A DNA stretch of 8,409 bases. Source: Frankiaceae bacterium. Its GTDB lineage: Bacteria > Actinomycetota > Actinomycetes > Mycobacteriales > SCTD01. The position numbers and the translations under genes are program-made. Numbering within the stretch: the first letter of the stretch is position 1; every line of letters begins with the position of its first letter. Below the pieces are notes generated by a model, which had not been told where the DNA came from, ran no database searches, and saw only the letters and a list, made by a program, of their open reading frames with translations. This document shows, piece after piece, positions 1-6,392 of this stretch. The DNA lies in the NCBI GenBank assembly GCA_947479995.1, contig CANKBT010000118.1, positions 1 to 8,409 on the forward strand, in the 5' to 3' direction.

Positions 1-297
1 GCCAAGCACGCGCTCGTCGCGGTGCGCGAGACGCTCCGGCTCGAGCTCGTCGAGCGCGGGGTGCGCGTCAGCGAGGTGGCGCCCGGCATGGTCGCGACCG
101 AGGAGTTCTCGCTCGTGCGCTTCGCCGGCGACCGCGCGCGGGCCGACGCCGTCTACGAGGGCGTCGAGGCCCTCACCGCCGACGACGTCGCCGACGTCGT
201 CGCCTGGGTCGCGAGCCGGCCGGCGCACGTCAACGTCGACCTCGTGCAGGTGACTCCGCAGCAGCAGGCGGCGGCGCACAAGGTCGTCCGCCGCTGA
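1..297 (+). CDS. SDR family NAD(P)-dependent oxidoreductase, C-terminal part (5' end outside window)
   Basis: Open from base 1 to a TGA at 295-297; 98 residues are visible. The second visible residue, in AKHALVAV, sits where the catalytic Lys of the classical SDR YxxxK motif falls, so the window opens just after the catalytic Tyr and the N-terminal Rossmann half is missing. After it come the expected elements: the helix ETLRLEL, the strand GVRVSEVAPGMV with the PGMV nicotinamide-contacting turn, a substrate-lid segment with TEEFSLVRF, and the closing AHVNVDLVQVTP strand. This ending is typical of YdfG/serine-dehydrogenase-like SDRs, soluble NADP-dependent reductases of small hydroxy acids or carbonyls. 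The substrate cannot be deduced. It is convergent with the TetR gene, with only 9 bp between the stops, so it is not evidently part of the TetR/MMPL unit. An internal GTG at 22 is not the true start. Confidence 0.92.
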   Translation, partial: AKHALVAVRETLRLELVERGVRVSEVAPGMVATEEFSLVRFAGDRARADAVYEGVEALTADDVADVVAWVASRPAHVNVDLVQVTPQQQAAAHKVVRR

Positions 298-306
298 CGC
301 GGGGGC

Positions 307-912
307 TCACCCCAGGGCGGCGACCGCCGCGTCGAGGAGCACCTCGACGTCGTCGTCGGTGACGCCGCCGCGCTTGCGGGCGGTGTCCCAGGCGGCGAAG
401 AAGCCGCCGAGCGCGACGTGCGCGCGCAGCACCCGCGCGCGCGGCGCGCCCTCCTCGACGAGCGCCTCGGCCATGCGCTCGCCGAGCTCGACGCCCTCGA
501 CCTGCAGCTCGCCGCACGAGGCGGCCACCGACGGGTCGGTGGTGAGGATGCCGAGCAGCGGGCTGGCGTCGTCCAGCACGGCACGCAGCGCCCGCAGCAG
601 GCGCCGCGGGTCGGCCGGGCGCGGGGCGCCCTCGAGGTCGGCCACCAGCGCGCGGAAGCGCGCGAGGTAGGGGTCGAGCAGCGCCGCGACGATCTGCTCC
701 TTGACCGGGAAGTGGTAGTGCACCGCGGCCTTGGTGACCGCGAGCTCCTCGGCGATGTCGCGGATCGAGGTGCCGGCGTAGCCGCGCTCGGCGAACAGGT
801 GCAGCGCGCTGTCGAGGATGCGCTGCCGGGTGTCGCCGCGCGCGGCCCCGGGCGGCGTCCTGGGCCCCGGCGTGCTCCCCGGCGTCGTGCCCGGCGTCGT
901 CGGCGTCGTCAT
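307..912 (-). CDS. TetR/AcrR family transcriptional regulator (likely repressor of the divergent MMPL exporter)
   Basis: The protein is 201 residues. A TetR_N helix-turn-helix domain spans roughly residues 27-75: DTRQRILDSALHLFAERGY, then TSIRDIAEEL, and the recognition helix/turn VTKAAVHYHFPVKEQ. The rest is an all-helical ligand-binding/dimerisation domain with no obvious signature. ATG at 912 is chosen because GGAG precedes it by 4 nt; a GTG further upstream (about residue -18) has no better ribosome site. The first ~22 residues form an unusual Thr/Pro/Gly-rich tail (TTPG/STPG/RTPPG repeats), presumably disordered. The gene is divergent from the MMPL transporter, and the shared 115-bp gap holds a TetR-type palindrome. 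By family precedent it represses itself and the exporter until a substrate of the pump binds; that regulation is inferred. Confidence 0.93.
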   Translation of the reverse strand: MTTPTTPGTTPGSTPGPRTPPGAARGDTRQRILDSALHLFAERGYAGTSIRDIAEELAVTKAAVHYHFPVKEQIVAALLDPYLARFRALVADLEGAPRPADPRRLLRALRAVLDDASPLLGILTTDPSVAASCGELQVEGVELGERMAEALVEEGAPRARVLRAHVALGGFFAAWDTARKRGGVTDDDVEVLLDAAVAALG

Positions 913-963
913 CGCGCTCCATGCTGCCCCAGGCGCCGCGCGCTGCGGTCGGCTGTGACGCAC

Positions 964-983
964 CTTACTTGACGACCGGTAAG
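964..983. promoter_or_regulatory. TetR-type operator overlapping the -35 of the MMPL promoter
   Basis: CTTAC (964-968) and GTAAG (979-983) are a perfect inverted repeat with a 10-bp spacer whose inner bases are partly symmetric. This size and spacing suit a TetR dimer. TTGACG (969-974), a near-consensus -35, lies inside it, and CAGTCT (993-998) 18 bp downstream is a weak -10. Transcription would then begin near 1004, a short leader ahead of GTG 1028. A repressor bound here would block -35 recognition. The palindrome is seen directly; its binding partner, the divergent TetR, is inferred. Confidence 0.6.
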
Positions 984-1027
984 TGGCGTCGGCAGTCTGG
1001 CGGCACCCCCCGGACCCTGGAGACCCC

Positions 1028-3229
1028 GTGCGCACGCTCGCCCGCTTCAGCTTCCGCCGCCGGCGCCTCGTGCTCGCGGTGTGGCTGTTCCTGCTCGTGC
1101 TCGTCGGCGCCCTCGTCGGCACCGTCGGCACCGGCTACAACGACGAGTTCTCCCTGCCCGACACCGAGTCGGCGCGGGCCTTCGACCTGCTGCAGGAGGT
1201 CGCGCCGGACGCCTCGGGCGACCAGGTCACCGCCGTCGTCGCCGTCGAGGAGGGCAGCGTCCTCGACGCCCCGGCCCGCGAGCGCTTCACCGCCGCGCTG
1301 GACGCCGTCGCCGCGCTCGACACCGTCGCGACCGTGCAGTCGCCGTACGCCCCCGGGGGCGAGGTGCAGGTCTCGCAGGACGGGCGGATCGGCTTCGCGA
1401 CGGTCGTGCTCGACGGCGTGCTGCCCAACGACATCGACTACGAGCAGGCGCAGGAGGTCGTCGAGACCCTCACGTCGTTCAGCGACGAGGGCGCCGGCGT
1501 GCAGGTCGAGGTGACCGGCAGCGCCGCGGCCGGCGTGCCCGAGCAGGGCGCCGCCGAGCTCATCGGCCTGGCCGCCGCGGCCGTCGTGCTGTTCCTCGTC
1601 TTCGGCTCGCTCGTGGCGATGAGCCTGCCGCTCATCACCGCCGTGCTGTCGATCGCCGTGAGCGTCGGCGCCGTCGGCCTGCTCGCCAACGCCTTCACCG
1701 TCGCGACCTTCGCGCCGACCCTCGCCGTGCTGCTGGGCCTCGGCGTCGGCGTCGACTACGCGCTGTTCATCGTCACGCGCCACCGCCAGGGGCTGCTCGA
1801 GGGGCGCACGCCCGAGGAGGCCGCGGTCGCGGCCCTCGACACCTCCGGCCGCGCCGTGCTGTTCGCCGGCCTGGTCGTCTGCATCGCGCTGCTCGGCCTG
1901 TTCGCCCTGGGCCTGTCGTTCCTCTACGGCGTCGCGCTCGCCGCCTCGCTGTCGGTCGCCACCACCGTCGTCGCCTCGCTCACCCTGCTGCCCGCGCTGC
2001 TCGGCTTCTTCGGCCGCAAGGTGCTGCCCAAGAAGCTGCGCGGCGAGGTGCCGACCGCCGCCCTGCAGGAGGAGTCGGCCGGCTGGCGCCGCTACACCGC
2101 CGCCCTCGAGCGCCGGCCGCGGCTGTTCGCCGCCGTCGCCCTGGCCGTCATGGTCGCGCTCGCGCTGCCGCTCGGCGCCATCCGGCTCGGCCTGGCCGAC
2201 CAGGGCAGCGACGCCGAGGAGTCGACGACCCGCCAGGGCTACGACCTGCTCGCCGAGGGCTTCGGCCCGGGCTTCAACGGCCCCCTGCTGCTCGTCACCG
2301 ACCTCGGCGACAGCGCCGACACGGCGGCCACCGAGCGCCTCGTCGCGGCCGTCTCCGCCGACCCCGACGTCGCGACCGTCACCCCCACCGCGTACGTCGG
2401 CGGGGCCGAGCCGGGCGTGCCCGCGCCCGGCGGGGCGGGCATCACGACCGTCTACCCGGCGTCCGCGCCGCAGGACGAGGCGACCAGCGACCTCGTCGAG
2501 CGGCTGCGCACCGAGACCGTCCCGCAGGCGGTCGAGGGCTCCGGGCAGGACGTCTACGTCGGCGGCGCGACCGCGATCTTCGAGGACTTCAACGACGCCA
2601 TCGCCGCCAAGCTCCCGCTGTTCGTCGGCGTCGTCGTGCTGCTGTCGTTCCTGCTGCTCATGACGGTCTTCCGCTCGGTCGTCGTCGCCTCGCTCGCAGC
2701 GGTCGCCAACCTGCTGTCGGCCGGCGCGGCGTTCGGCGTGGTCGTCGCGGTCTTCCAGTGGGGCTGGGGCGCCGAGCTCATCGGCGTCGACCGCACCGGG
2801 CCGATCCTGTCGTTCCTGCCGGTGCTGCTGTTCGCGATCCTGTTCGGCCTGTCGATGGACTACGAGGTCTTCCTGCTCTCGCGCGTCCACGAGGAGTGGG
2901 TGCACCGCGGCGACAACCGCGAGGCCGTCCGGCACGGGCTCGCGGCGACCGGCCGCACCATCACCGCCGCCGCGGCGATCATGGTCATGCTGTTCCTGGC
3001 CTTCGTGCTCGGGCCGGACCTCATCATCAAGCTCTTCGGCCTGGGCCTGGCCGTCGCCGTCCTGCTCGACGCGCTCGTCGTGCGCATGGTGATCATCCCG
3101 GCCGTGATGTTCGTGCTCGGCGAGCGCAACTGGTACCTGCCGAAGTGGCTCGACCGCGTGCTCCCGCGCCTCGACGTCGAGGGCAGCAGCCACAGCTCGC
3201 TCGCCGAGCGCGAGCCCGCCCGCGTCTAG
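1028..3229 (+). CDS. MMPL/RND family transporter (MmpL/YdfJ-like efflux or lipid exporter)
   Basis: The protein is 733 residues from GTG 1028, which has GGAG at 1019-1022 with a 5-nt spacer. The longer in-frame GTG at 983 would start inside the operator and lacks a ribosome site. It is an inner-membrane, proton-driven exporter of the RND superfamily. Arg-rich FRRRR precedes TM1 (about residues 14-33), an extracellular porter loop follows to about 175, then a five-helix bundle. The second half repeats the plan. The two Asp-Tyr pairs that relay protons in MmpL proteins are both present: GLGVGVDYALF (D243, Y244) and GLSMDYEVFLL (D611, Y612), the latter being the most conserved MMPL signature. 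The ending NWYLPKWLDRVLPRL plus a short polar tail is common in actinobacterial members. Length fits single-gene MMPL pumps, shorter than mycobacterial MmpL3. The substrate is unknown; the divergent TetR suggests a drug or lipid-like inducer. Confidence 0.95.
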   Translation: MRTLARFSFRRRRLVLAVWLFLLVLVGALVGTVGTGYNDEFSLPDTESARAFDLLQEVAPDASGDQVTAVVAVEEGSVLDAPARERFTAALDAVAALDTVATVQSPYAPGGEVQVSQDGRIGFATVVLDGVLPNDIDYEQAQEVVETLTSFSDEGAGVQVEVTGSAAAGVPEQGAAELIGLAAAAVVLFLVFGSLVAMSLPLITAVLSIAVSVGAVGLLANAFTVATFAPTLAVLLGLGVGVDYALFIVTRHRQGLLEGRTPEEAAVAALDTSGRAVLFAGLVVCIALLGLFALGLSFLYGVALAASLSVATTVVASLTLLPALLGFFGRKVLPKKLRGEVPTAALQEESAGWRRYTAALERRPRLFAAVALAVMVALALPLGAIRLGLADQGSDAEESTTRQGYDLLAEGFGPGFNGPLLLVTDLGDSADTAATERLVAAVSADPDVATVTPTAYVGGAEPGVPAPGGAGITTVYPASAPQDEATSDLVERLRTETVPQAVEGSGQDVYVGGATAIFEDFNDAIAAKLPLFVGVVVLLSFLLLMTVFRSVVVASLAAVANLLSAGAAFGVVVAVFQWGWGAELIGVDRTGPILSFLPVLLFAILFGLSMDYEVFLLSRVHEEWVHRGDNREAVRHGLAATGRTITAAAAIMVMLFLAFVLGPDLIIKLFGLGLAVAVLLDALVVRMVIIPAVMFVLGERNWYLPKWLDRVLPRLDVEGSSHSSLAEREPARV

Positions 3230-3267
3230 CGCCCCGCACGACCGGGTCGTACGCGCGCCGGACCGCC

Positions 3268-3327
3268 GTGATCGAGCAGCGGTGCTGCGGTCTCGACCCC
3301 GAGACAGCAGCACTGCTGCTTGATCAC
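3268..3327 (+). terminator. Long near-perfect hairpin between convergent genes (terminator or dispersed palindromic element)
   Basis: Bases 3268-3295 pair with 3300-3327: 25 Watson-Crick pairs, two G-T positions (3274/3321 and 3281/3314) and one G/A mismatch (3289/3306), closed by a 4-nt ACCC loop. The outermost pairs are GTGATC/GATCAC. No T-tract follows, as is usual for actinobacterial terminators. In the plus-strand RNA the two G-T positions are G-U wobbles, whereas the minus-strand RNA would have A-C mismatches, so the structure is better formed in the exporter transcript. It lies 38 bp after the MMPL stop and 26 bp before the opposing stop, where it could terminate both. A 28-bp stem is longer than most terminators, so a mobile or repeated palindrome is also possible. 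Confidence 0.65.
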
Positions 3328-3353
3328 GAGGCCGAGGGCGTGCGGGGGACGGC

Positions 3354-4244
3354 TCAGGCGCCGGCGAGGGCCGCGCGCACCTGGTCCTCGAAGCCGAGCA
3401 GGTCGCGGGGCACGAGCGCGCGGATCGGCGCGGCGTCGGCGACGACCTCGTTGCGCAGCGACTCGACGAGCGTGGCCGCCTCGTCGCCGTCGACGTCGGT
3501 GAGCAGGCGCACGCCGACCGCGGCGGCGGCGTCGGGCAGCGCGGGCAGGCCGACGAGCCGGTGCGACGTGCCGAGCACCTCGCCGGTGCGCTCGAGCAGC
3601 TCGCCGTACGTCATGACGTCGGGCCCGCCGATCTCGTAGACCTGGCCGTGGGCCTCCTCGCGGCCGAGCACGCCGACGAGGTAGGCGACCGCGTCGGCGA
3701 CGCCGATCGGCTGCACCTTGACGTCGCGCCAGGGCCCGACGGGCAGCACCGGCAGCTTCTCGACGAGCTGCTTGAGGATCTCCCACGACAGCGAGCCCTC
3801 GCCGAGCACGAGCGCCGCGCGCAGCACGGTCGTCGGCACCCCGGCGGCGCTCAGCGCCGACTCGACGTCGCGGCGGCTCTGCAGGTGCTCGGACAGGCCG
3901 TCGGCGTCGGCGCCGCCGTCCTCGTCGCCGAGCCCGCCGAGGTAGACGATCTGCCGCACGCCGACGGCCGCGGCGCCGAGGCCGAGGTCGCGGGCGACCT
4001 GCACGTCGTGCGTGCCGACGTCGTCGCGGCCGATGGCGTGCACGAGGTAGACGACGGCGTCGCAGCCGGTCATCGCCTCGGCCAGCGAGCCCGGGTCGTC
4101 GACGTCGCCGCGCACGGGCGTGCCCTCGCCGTCGTAGTCGTCGGGGTGCCGGGTCATGGCCCGCACCTCGTGCCCCGCCCGCACGAGCTCCGGGACGAGG
4201 CGGCTGCCGATGAACCCGGTCGCACCGGTGACGAGGACGCGCAC
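3354..4244 (-). CDS. Atypical SDR / NAD(P)-binding (NmrA/YbjT-like) protein
   Basis: The protein is 296 residues from GTG 4244, preceded by AGGGG with a 6-nt spacer. The start falls exactly at the first Rossmann strand, VRVLVTGATGFIGSRL, with the extended-SDR glycine motif GxxGxxG at residues 7-13. Further marks are the acidic GDVDD turn, CDAVVYLVHAIG (NAD-side strand 4), IVYLGGLGDEDG in place of a Ser/Tyr/Lys triad region, and SEHLQSRRDVE followed by VPTTVLRAALVLG. A canonical YxxxK is not evident, as in the atypical SDR_a5/NmrA-like groups, which act as quinone or azo reductases, redox sensors or complex I-type assembly proteins. Function here is therefore open. It converges on the MMPL gene and diverges from the methyltransferase with a 30-bp gap. 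Confidence 0.9.
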   Translation of the reverse strand: MRVLVTGATGFIGSRLVPELVRAGHEVRAMTRHPDDYDGEGTPVRGDVDDPGSLAEAMTGCDAVVYLVHAIGRDDVGTHDVQVARDLGLGAAAVGVRQIVYLGGLGDEDGGADADGLSEHLQSRRDVESALSAAGVPTTVLRAALVLGEGSLSWEILKQLVEKLPVLPVGPWRDVKVQPIGVADAVAYLVGVLGREEAHGQVYEIGGPDVMTYGELLERTGEVLGTSHRLVGLPALPDAAAAVGVRLLTDVDGDEAATLVESLRNEVVADAAPIRALVPRDLLGFEDQVRAALAGA

Positions 4245-4252
4245 GAGCGACC

Positions 4253-4274
4253 CCTGCCCCGTGGGGCGTGCAGG
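4253..4274. promoter_or_regulatory. Inverted repeat in the 30-bp divergent gap (possible shared operator)
   Basis: CCTGC (4253-4257) and GCAGG (4270-4274) form a perfect inverted repeat. Inside it is a tighter offset one, GCCCC-GT-GGGGC (4256-4267). Together they fill most of the space between the divergent GTG 4244 and ATG 4275. The GGGG runs also serve as the only ribosome-site candidates for both genes, which could explain the symmetry. No recognisable -10 is present, so a regulatory role is only a suggestion. Confidence 0.25.
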
Positions 4275-5072
4275 ATGCCGGACGTGACGAGGCAGAAGCG
4301 GTACGCCGCCGGCCGGGCCCGCGCCCTGGGCCTCGCGACGCGCGGCACGACCGCCCCGCAGCGGCTGCGCCGGGTCGACCGCTGGCTGGTCGCGGTGCAC
4401 GGCGACGTGCTGCGCCGCGCGGCCGACCCGCTCGTCGTCGACCTCGGCTACGGCGCCACGCCCGTGACCGCCGTCGAGCTGCACGGCCGGCTGCGCGCGC
4501 TGCGGCCGGACGTGCGGGTCGTCGGCCTGGAGATCGACCCCGAGCGGGTGGCGGCCGCGCAGCCGGCGGCGGCCGACGGGCTGGCGTTCCGGCGCGGCGG
4601 CTTCGAGCTGGCCGGGCTGCGGCCGGTGGTGGTGCGGGCGCTCAACGTGCTGCGGCAGTACGACGAGGCGGCCGCCGCCGACGCCTGGCGGGTGCTGCAG
4701 GGCGGCCTCGCGCCCGGCGGCCTGCTCGTCGAGGGCACCTGCGACGAGGTCGGCCGGCGGGCCGCCTGGGTGGCGCTCGACGCCGACGGCCCGCGGACGC
4801 TGACGCTGGCGGCGCACCTGGCGACGCTCGAGCGGCCGTCGTCGCTCGCCGAGCGGCTGCCCAAGGCGCTCATCCACCGCAACGTGCCGGGTGCCGGCGT
4901 GCACGCGCTGCTGCAGGAGCTCGACGCGGCGTGGGACCGCGCGGCGCCGCTCGCGGCGTACGGGCCGCGGCAGCGGTGGGTGGCGGCGTGCGCGGCGCTG
5001 GACCGCCCGCGCGACGACCGCCGGTCGCGCCTCGGCGAGCTCACCGTGCCGTGGGGCACCGTCGCCCCCTGA
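4275..5072 (+). CDS. Class I SAM-dependent methyltransferase
   Basis: The protein is 265 residues from ATG 4275 (GGGG 8 nt upstream). A GTG at 4284 with AGG 9 nt upstream is an alternative that removes three residues. A basic N-terminus with RGTTAPQRLRRVDRWL leads into the Rossmann-like methyltransferase core. Motif I is VVDLGYGATPVTA (D56, G58, G60, binding SAM). The post-I acidic strand is VVGLEIDPERV, with E86 expected to contact the ribose. Later come FELAGLRPVVVRALNVLRQYDE and GGLLVEGTCDEVGRRAAW. I recognise the overall pattern as a conserved actinobacterial family of unknown substrate. The divergent SDR neighbour may be co-regulated, but nothing indicates a pathway. It ends 81 bp from the convergent ssgB-like stop, with a hairpin between. 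Confidence 0.88.
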   Translation: MPDVTRQKRYAAGRARALGLATRGTTAPQRLRRVDRWLVAVHGDVLRRAADPLVVDLGYGATPVTAVELHGRLRALRPDVRVVGLEIDPERVAAAQPAAADGLAFRRGGFELAGLRPVVVRALNVLRQYDEAAAADAWRVLQGGLAPGGLLVEGTCDEVGRRAAWVALDADGPRTLTLAAHLATLERPSSLAERLPKALIHRNVPGAGVHALLQELDAAWDRAAPLAAYGPRQRWVAACAALDRPRDDRRSRLGELTVPWGTVAP

Positions 5073-5095
5073 GCGCACCGGCCCCGGACGCGCCG

Positions 5096-5131
5096 GCGGC
5101 GCCGGTCCCCGGGTCAGGGGGGCGGCGCCGC
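5096..5131. terminator. Bidirectional hairpin terminator between convergent genes
   Basis: GCGGCGCCG (5096-5104) pairs with CGGCGCCGC (5123-5131). On the same axis, after one G/G mismatch, 5106-5110 pairs with 5117-5121 (CCCC/GGGG plus a T-G), leaving a 6-nt loop. It lies 23 bp after the methyltransferase stop and 22 bp beyond the ssgB-like stop and can serve both strands. There is no T-tract. Confidence 0.55.
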
Positions 5132-5153
5132 GGCGGTGCGTGCGTAGGGGGGG

Positions 5154-5579
5154 CTAGCGCTCCTCGAGGAGCAGCGCGAGCTCGGCGTCGAGGTCGACGA
5201 CCTCCTCCTCGCTGCCGGTGGGCACCGCGAGGTAGGTGGACTGCAGGAACTCGACGAGGGCGTTGCGGTCGATCTCGAACAGCGCGGAGCCGGAGGGCGA
5301 GGCCATCGCGATCGACACGACGCGCTCCTCGCCGGCGACCGACGGCCACACCCGGACGTCGCCCTCGCCGACCGGGCCGGCGACGCCGTCGGTGAGCAGC
5401 TGGCGGGCGAACATCCACTCGACGACGCCGTCGCCCTCGCCACCGGTGTGGAAGGCCACGCGGACGGCCCACGGGTCGTCGGCGCGGTAGCGCGCCGCCG
5501 CGGCGACCGGGAGGCTCGGGCCGCCGGGGACGACGAGGCGGAGCTCGAGCTCGGCGGTGACGGTCGCGATGTGGGTCAC
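5154..5579 (-). CDS. ssgB: SsgA family sporulation/cell division regulator (SsgB-like)
   Basis: The protein is 141 residues from GTG 5579, with GAGAGG 7 nt upstream (5587-5592). Length and sequence fit the SsgA-like proteins (SALPs). Diagnostic stretches in order are LELRLVVP, LPVAAAARYRADDPWAVRVAFHTG, VVEWMFARQLLTDG, GDVRVWPS, VVSIAMASPSGSALFE, and a C-terminal VDLDAELALLLEE. In Streptomyces, SsgB binds FtsZ and, with SsgA, marks where sporulation septa form. SALPs lack catalytic residues and adopt a whirly-like trimeric fold. The SsgB assignment rather than another SALP rests on overall resemblance and on SsgB being the most widespread member outside Streptomyces; subtype confidence is moderate. 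It is monocistronic by position, with convergent methyltransferase downstream and divergent small gene upstream. No clear -10/-35 could be picked in its upstream region. Confidence 0.9.
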   Translation of the reverse strand: MTHIATVTAELELRLVVPGGPSLPVAAAARYRADDPWAVRVAFHTGGEGDGVVEWMFARQLLTDGVAGPVGEGDVRVWPSVAGEERVVSIAMASPSGSALFEIDRNALVEFLQSTYLAVPTGSEEEVVDLDAELALLLEER

Positions 5580-5672
5580 GGGGGTGCCTCTCGGGCGGGG
5601 GTGGCGCGGTCTGCGCGGGCACTAGCAGGAACGAGTACCACAGGGGGCGGTGACGGGCCAGGGCCCGGTCCA

Positions 5673-5752
5673 CCCGTACGGGCGACGCCAGAACGGGACA
5701 GGCCCGGACAGAGGGGCCGCGGCCGGCGGGCCCGCCGTTCGGCGACGGCCGC
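5673..5752. repeat. Cluster of GC-rich palindromes in the ssgB/hypothetical divergent gap
   Basis: The 192-bp gap 5580-5771 contains a perfect 10-bp palindrome CCCGTACGGG (5673-5682), a perfect 14-bp palindrome CGGCGGGCCCGCCG (5724-5737), and flanking arms GCGGCCG (5719-5725) and CGGCCGC (5746-5752). They could fold in the leader of the small plus-strand gene or bind a regulator of either divergent gene. At this GC content such palindromes also arise by chance. No convincing -35/-10 pair was found. Confidence 0.25.
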
Positions 5753-5771
5753 TCCGGGGTACGGGCGGCGC

Positions 5772-6026
5772 ATGGCGGACGAGCTGGTGGTGCTGCGCGG
5801 CGGGGTCCGCGACGGCGAGTCGACGACGGTGCAGGAGGGCGTCCGCGTGCTGCACGCGGCGAGCGACGCCCCCGGGCTGCTCGAGGTCTACGAGGCGAAC
5901 GGCGAGACGGCGCCGCTGCGCGGCAACGACGAGCCGGCGCTGGTCTTCGTGCACGTCGGCCAGGAGCCGGCCGCCGAGCTCGGCGGGGCCGACGGCGCCC
6001 CCGAGCTGCAGCAGGGCAGCAGCTAG
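5772..6026 (+). CDS. Small hypothetical protein
   Basis: The protein is 84 residues from ATG 5772; G-rich sequence upstream (GGGCGG 3 nt away, GGGG 12 nt away) gives only a weak ribosome site. It is small, acidic and soluble with no signal peptide or membrane segment. The first two thirds alternate short strands and turns (ELVVLRGGVRDGEST, VRVLHAAS, LLEVYEANGETAPL, PALVFVHVGQE), suggesting a compact beta-rich fold. The last ~18 residues are low-complexity Ala/Gly/Glu/Gln. The opening LRGGxRDGE resembles small actinobacterial proteins of unknown function; I do not recognise a named family. It is divergent from ssgB and ends 6 bp from the convergent DUF2516 stop. Codon use matches the neighbours, supporting a real gene. 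Confidence 0.7.
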   Translation: MADELVVLRGGVRDGESTTVQEGVRVLHAASDAPGLLEVYEANGETAPLRGNDEPALVFVHVGQEPAAELGGADGAPELQQGSS

Positions 6027-6032
6027 GGCCGG

Positions 6033-6314
6033 CTAGTACCAGGGCCCGCGCAGGCCCTGCAGGGCCGGGCGGACGTCGACGAGGTAGACGATCGAGGCGA
6101 CGGCGCCGACCGCGCCGAAGATGCCGAGCACGCCGAAGAAGAAGACGAAGAACGCCGACCCGGCGAGGATCGCCGCCCACGCCGGCTTGCTCAGCTTGCC
6201 CGCGGCCGCGAAGCCCTCGGCCGGGCGCCGGGCGCAGTCGACGAGGCCGAACAGGGCGAGGGCGACGACGGCCAGCTGCAGCAGGAGCAGCAGGCCGGCT
6301 TCGAAGGAGAGCAC
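6033..6314 (-). CDS. DUF2516 family small membrane protein (Rv0476-like)
   Basis: The protein is 93 residues from GTG 6314, which has GGAGG 8 nt upstream (6323-6327). The start gives VLSFEAGLLLLLQLAVVALALFGLVDCA, the first transmembrane helix (about residues 5-26). A polar loop follows (RRPAEGFAAAGKLSKPAW), then one long or two short membrane segments (about 46-76) and a short tail ending in GPWY. The DCARRP...F.AAGKLSK.AW pattern is typical of DUF2516. Its function is unknown. The equivalent gene follows hbhA in mycobacteria (Rv0475-Rv0476), and here too it follows the HbhA-like gene on the same strand. The gap is 103 bp with two hairpins, so it may need read-through or its own promoter. Confidence 0.88.
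   Translation of the reverse strand: MLSFEAGLLLLLQLAVVALALFGLVDCARRPAEGFAAAGKLSKPAWAAILAGSAFFVFFFGVLGIFGAVGAVASIVYLVDVRPALQGLRGPWY
6040..6059 (+). terminator. Possible hairpin terminator of the small hypothetical gene
   Basis: CAGGGCC (6040-6046) and GGCCCTG (6053-6059) make a 7-bp stem with a 6-nt loop, 13 bp after the TAG of the plus-strand gene. It lies within the last codons of DUF2516, so its symmetry may be coding coincidence. Confidence 0.3.
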
Positions 6315-6348
6315 GCGCCCATCCTCCCGCACCGGCCCCGGACGCGCA

Positions 6349-6380
6349 CGACCCCCGGGCTCGGGGAGCACCGGGGGTCG
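6349..6380 (-). terminator. Hairpin downstream of the hbhA-like gene (second of two)
   Basis: A perfect 10-bp stem (6349-6358 with 6371-6380, core ACCCCCGG/CCGGGGGT) closes a 12-nt loop. It sits between the HbhA-like stop and the DUF2516 start on the same strand. With the neighbouring hairpin it forms a tandem terminator or an attenuating/processing site that would lower DUF2516 expression relative to HbhA. Confidence 0.6.
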
Positions 6381-6392
6381 GGCGGACTGCGG

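Noticed and set aside
298..316. Small GGGG-CTCA-CCCC hairpin between the first SDR and TetR
   Set aside because: Only four pairs and overlapping the TetR stop; too weak to call a terminator.
983..1027. Earlier GTG start for the MMPL transporter
   Set aside because: It lies in the operator and just downstream of the -35, has no ribosome site, and would add 15 residues of unlikely sequence; GTG 1028 has GGAG at the right distance.
965..3313. 782-codon minus-strand reading frame opposite the MMPL gene
   Set aside because: It is an antisense shadow: Asp/Arg/Gly/Glu-rich low complexity with no domain, caused by high GC in the third position of the real gene.
1081..3639. 852-codon plus-strand frame overlapping the MMPL gene
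   Set aside because: Arg/Ala/Pro-rich shifted frame of the transporter with no recognisable features; it also runs through the intergenic hairpin.
3561..4274. In-frame upstream extension of the methyltransferase
   Set aside because: It runs antisense to the SDR gene and is His/Ala/Val/Asp-rich noise; the domain begins near ATG 4275.
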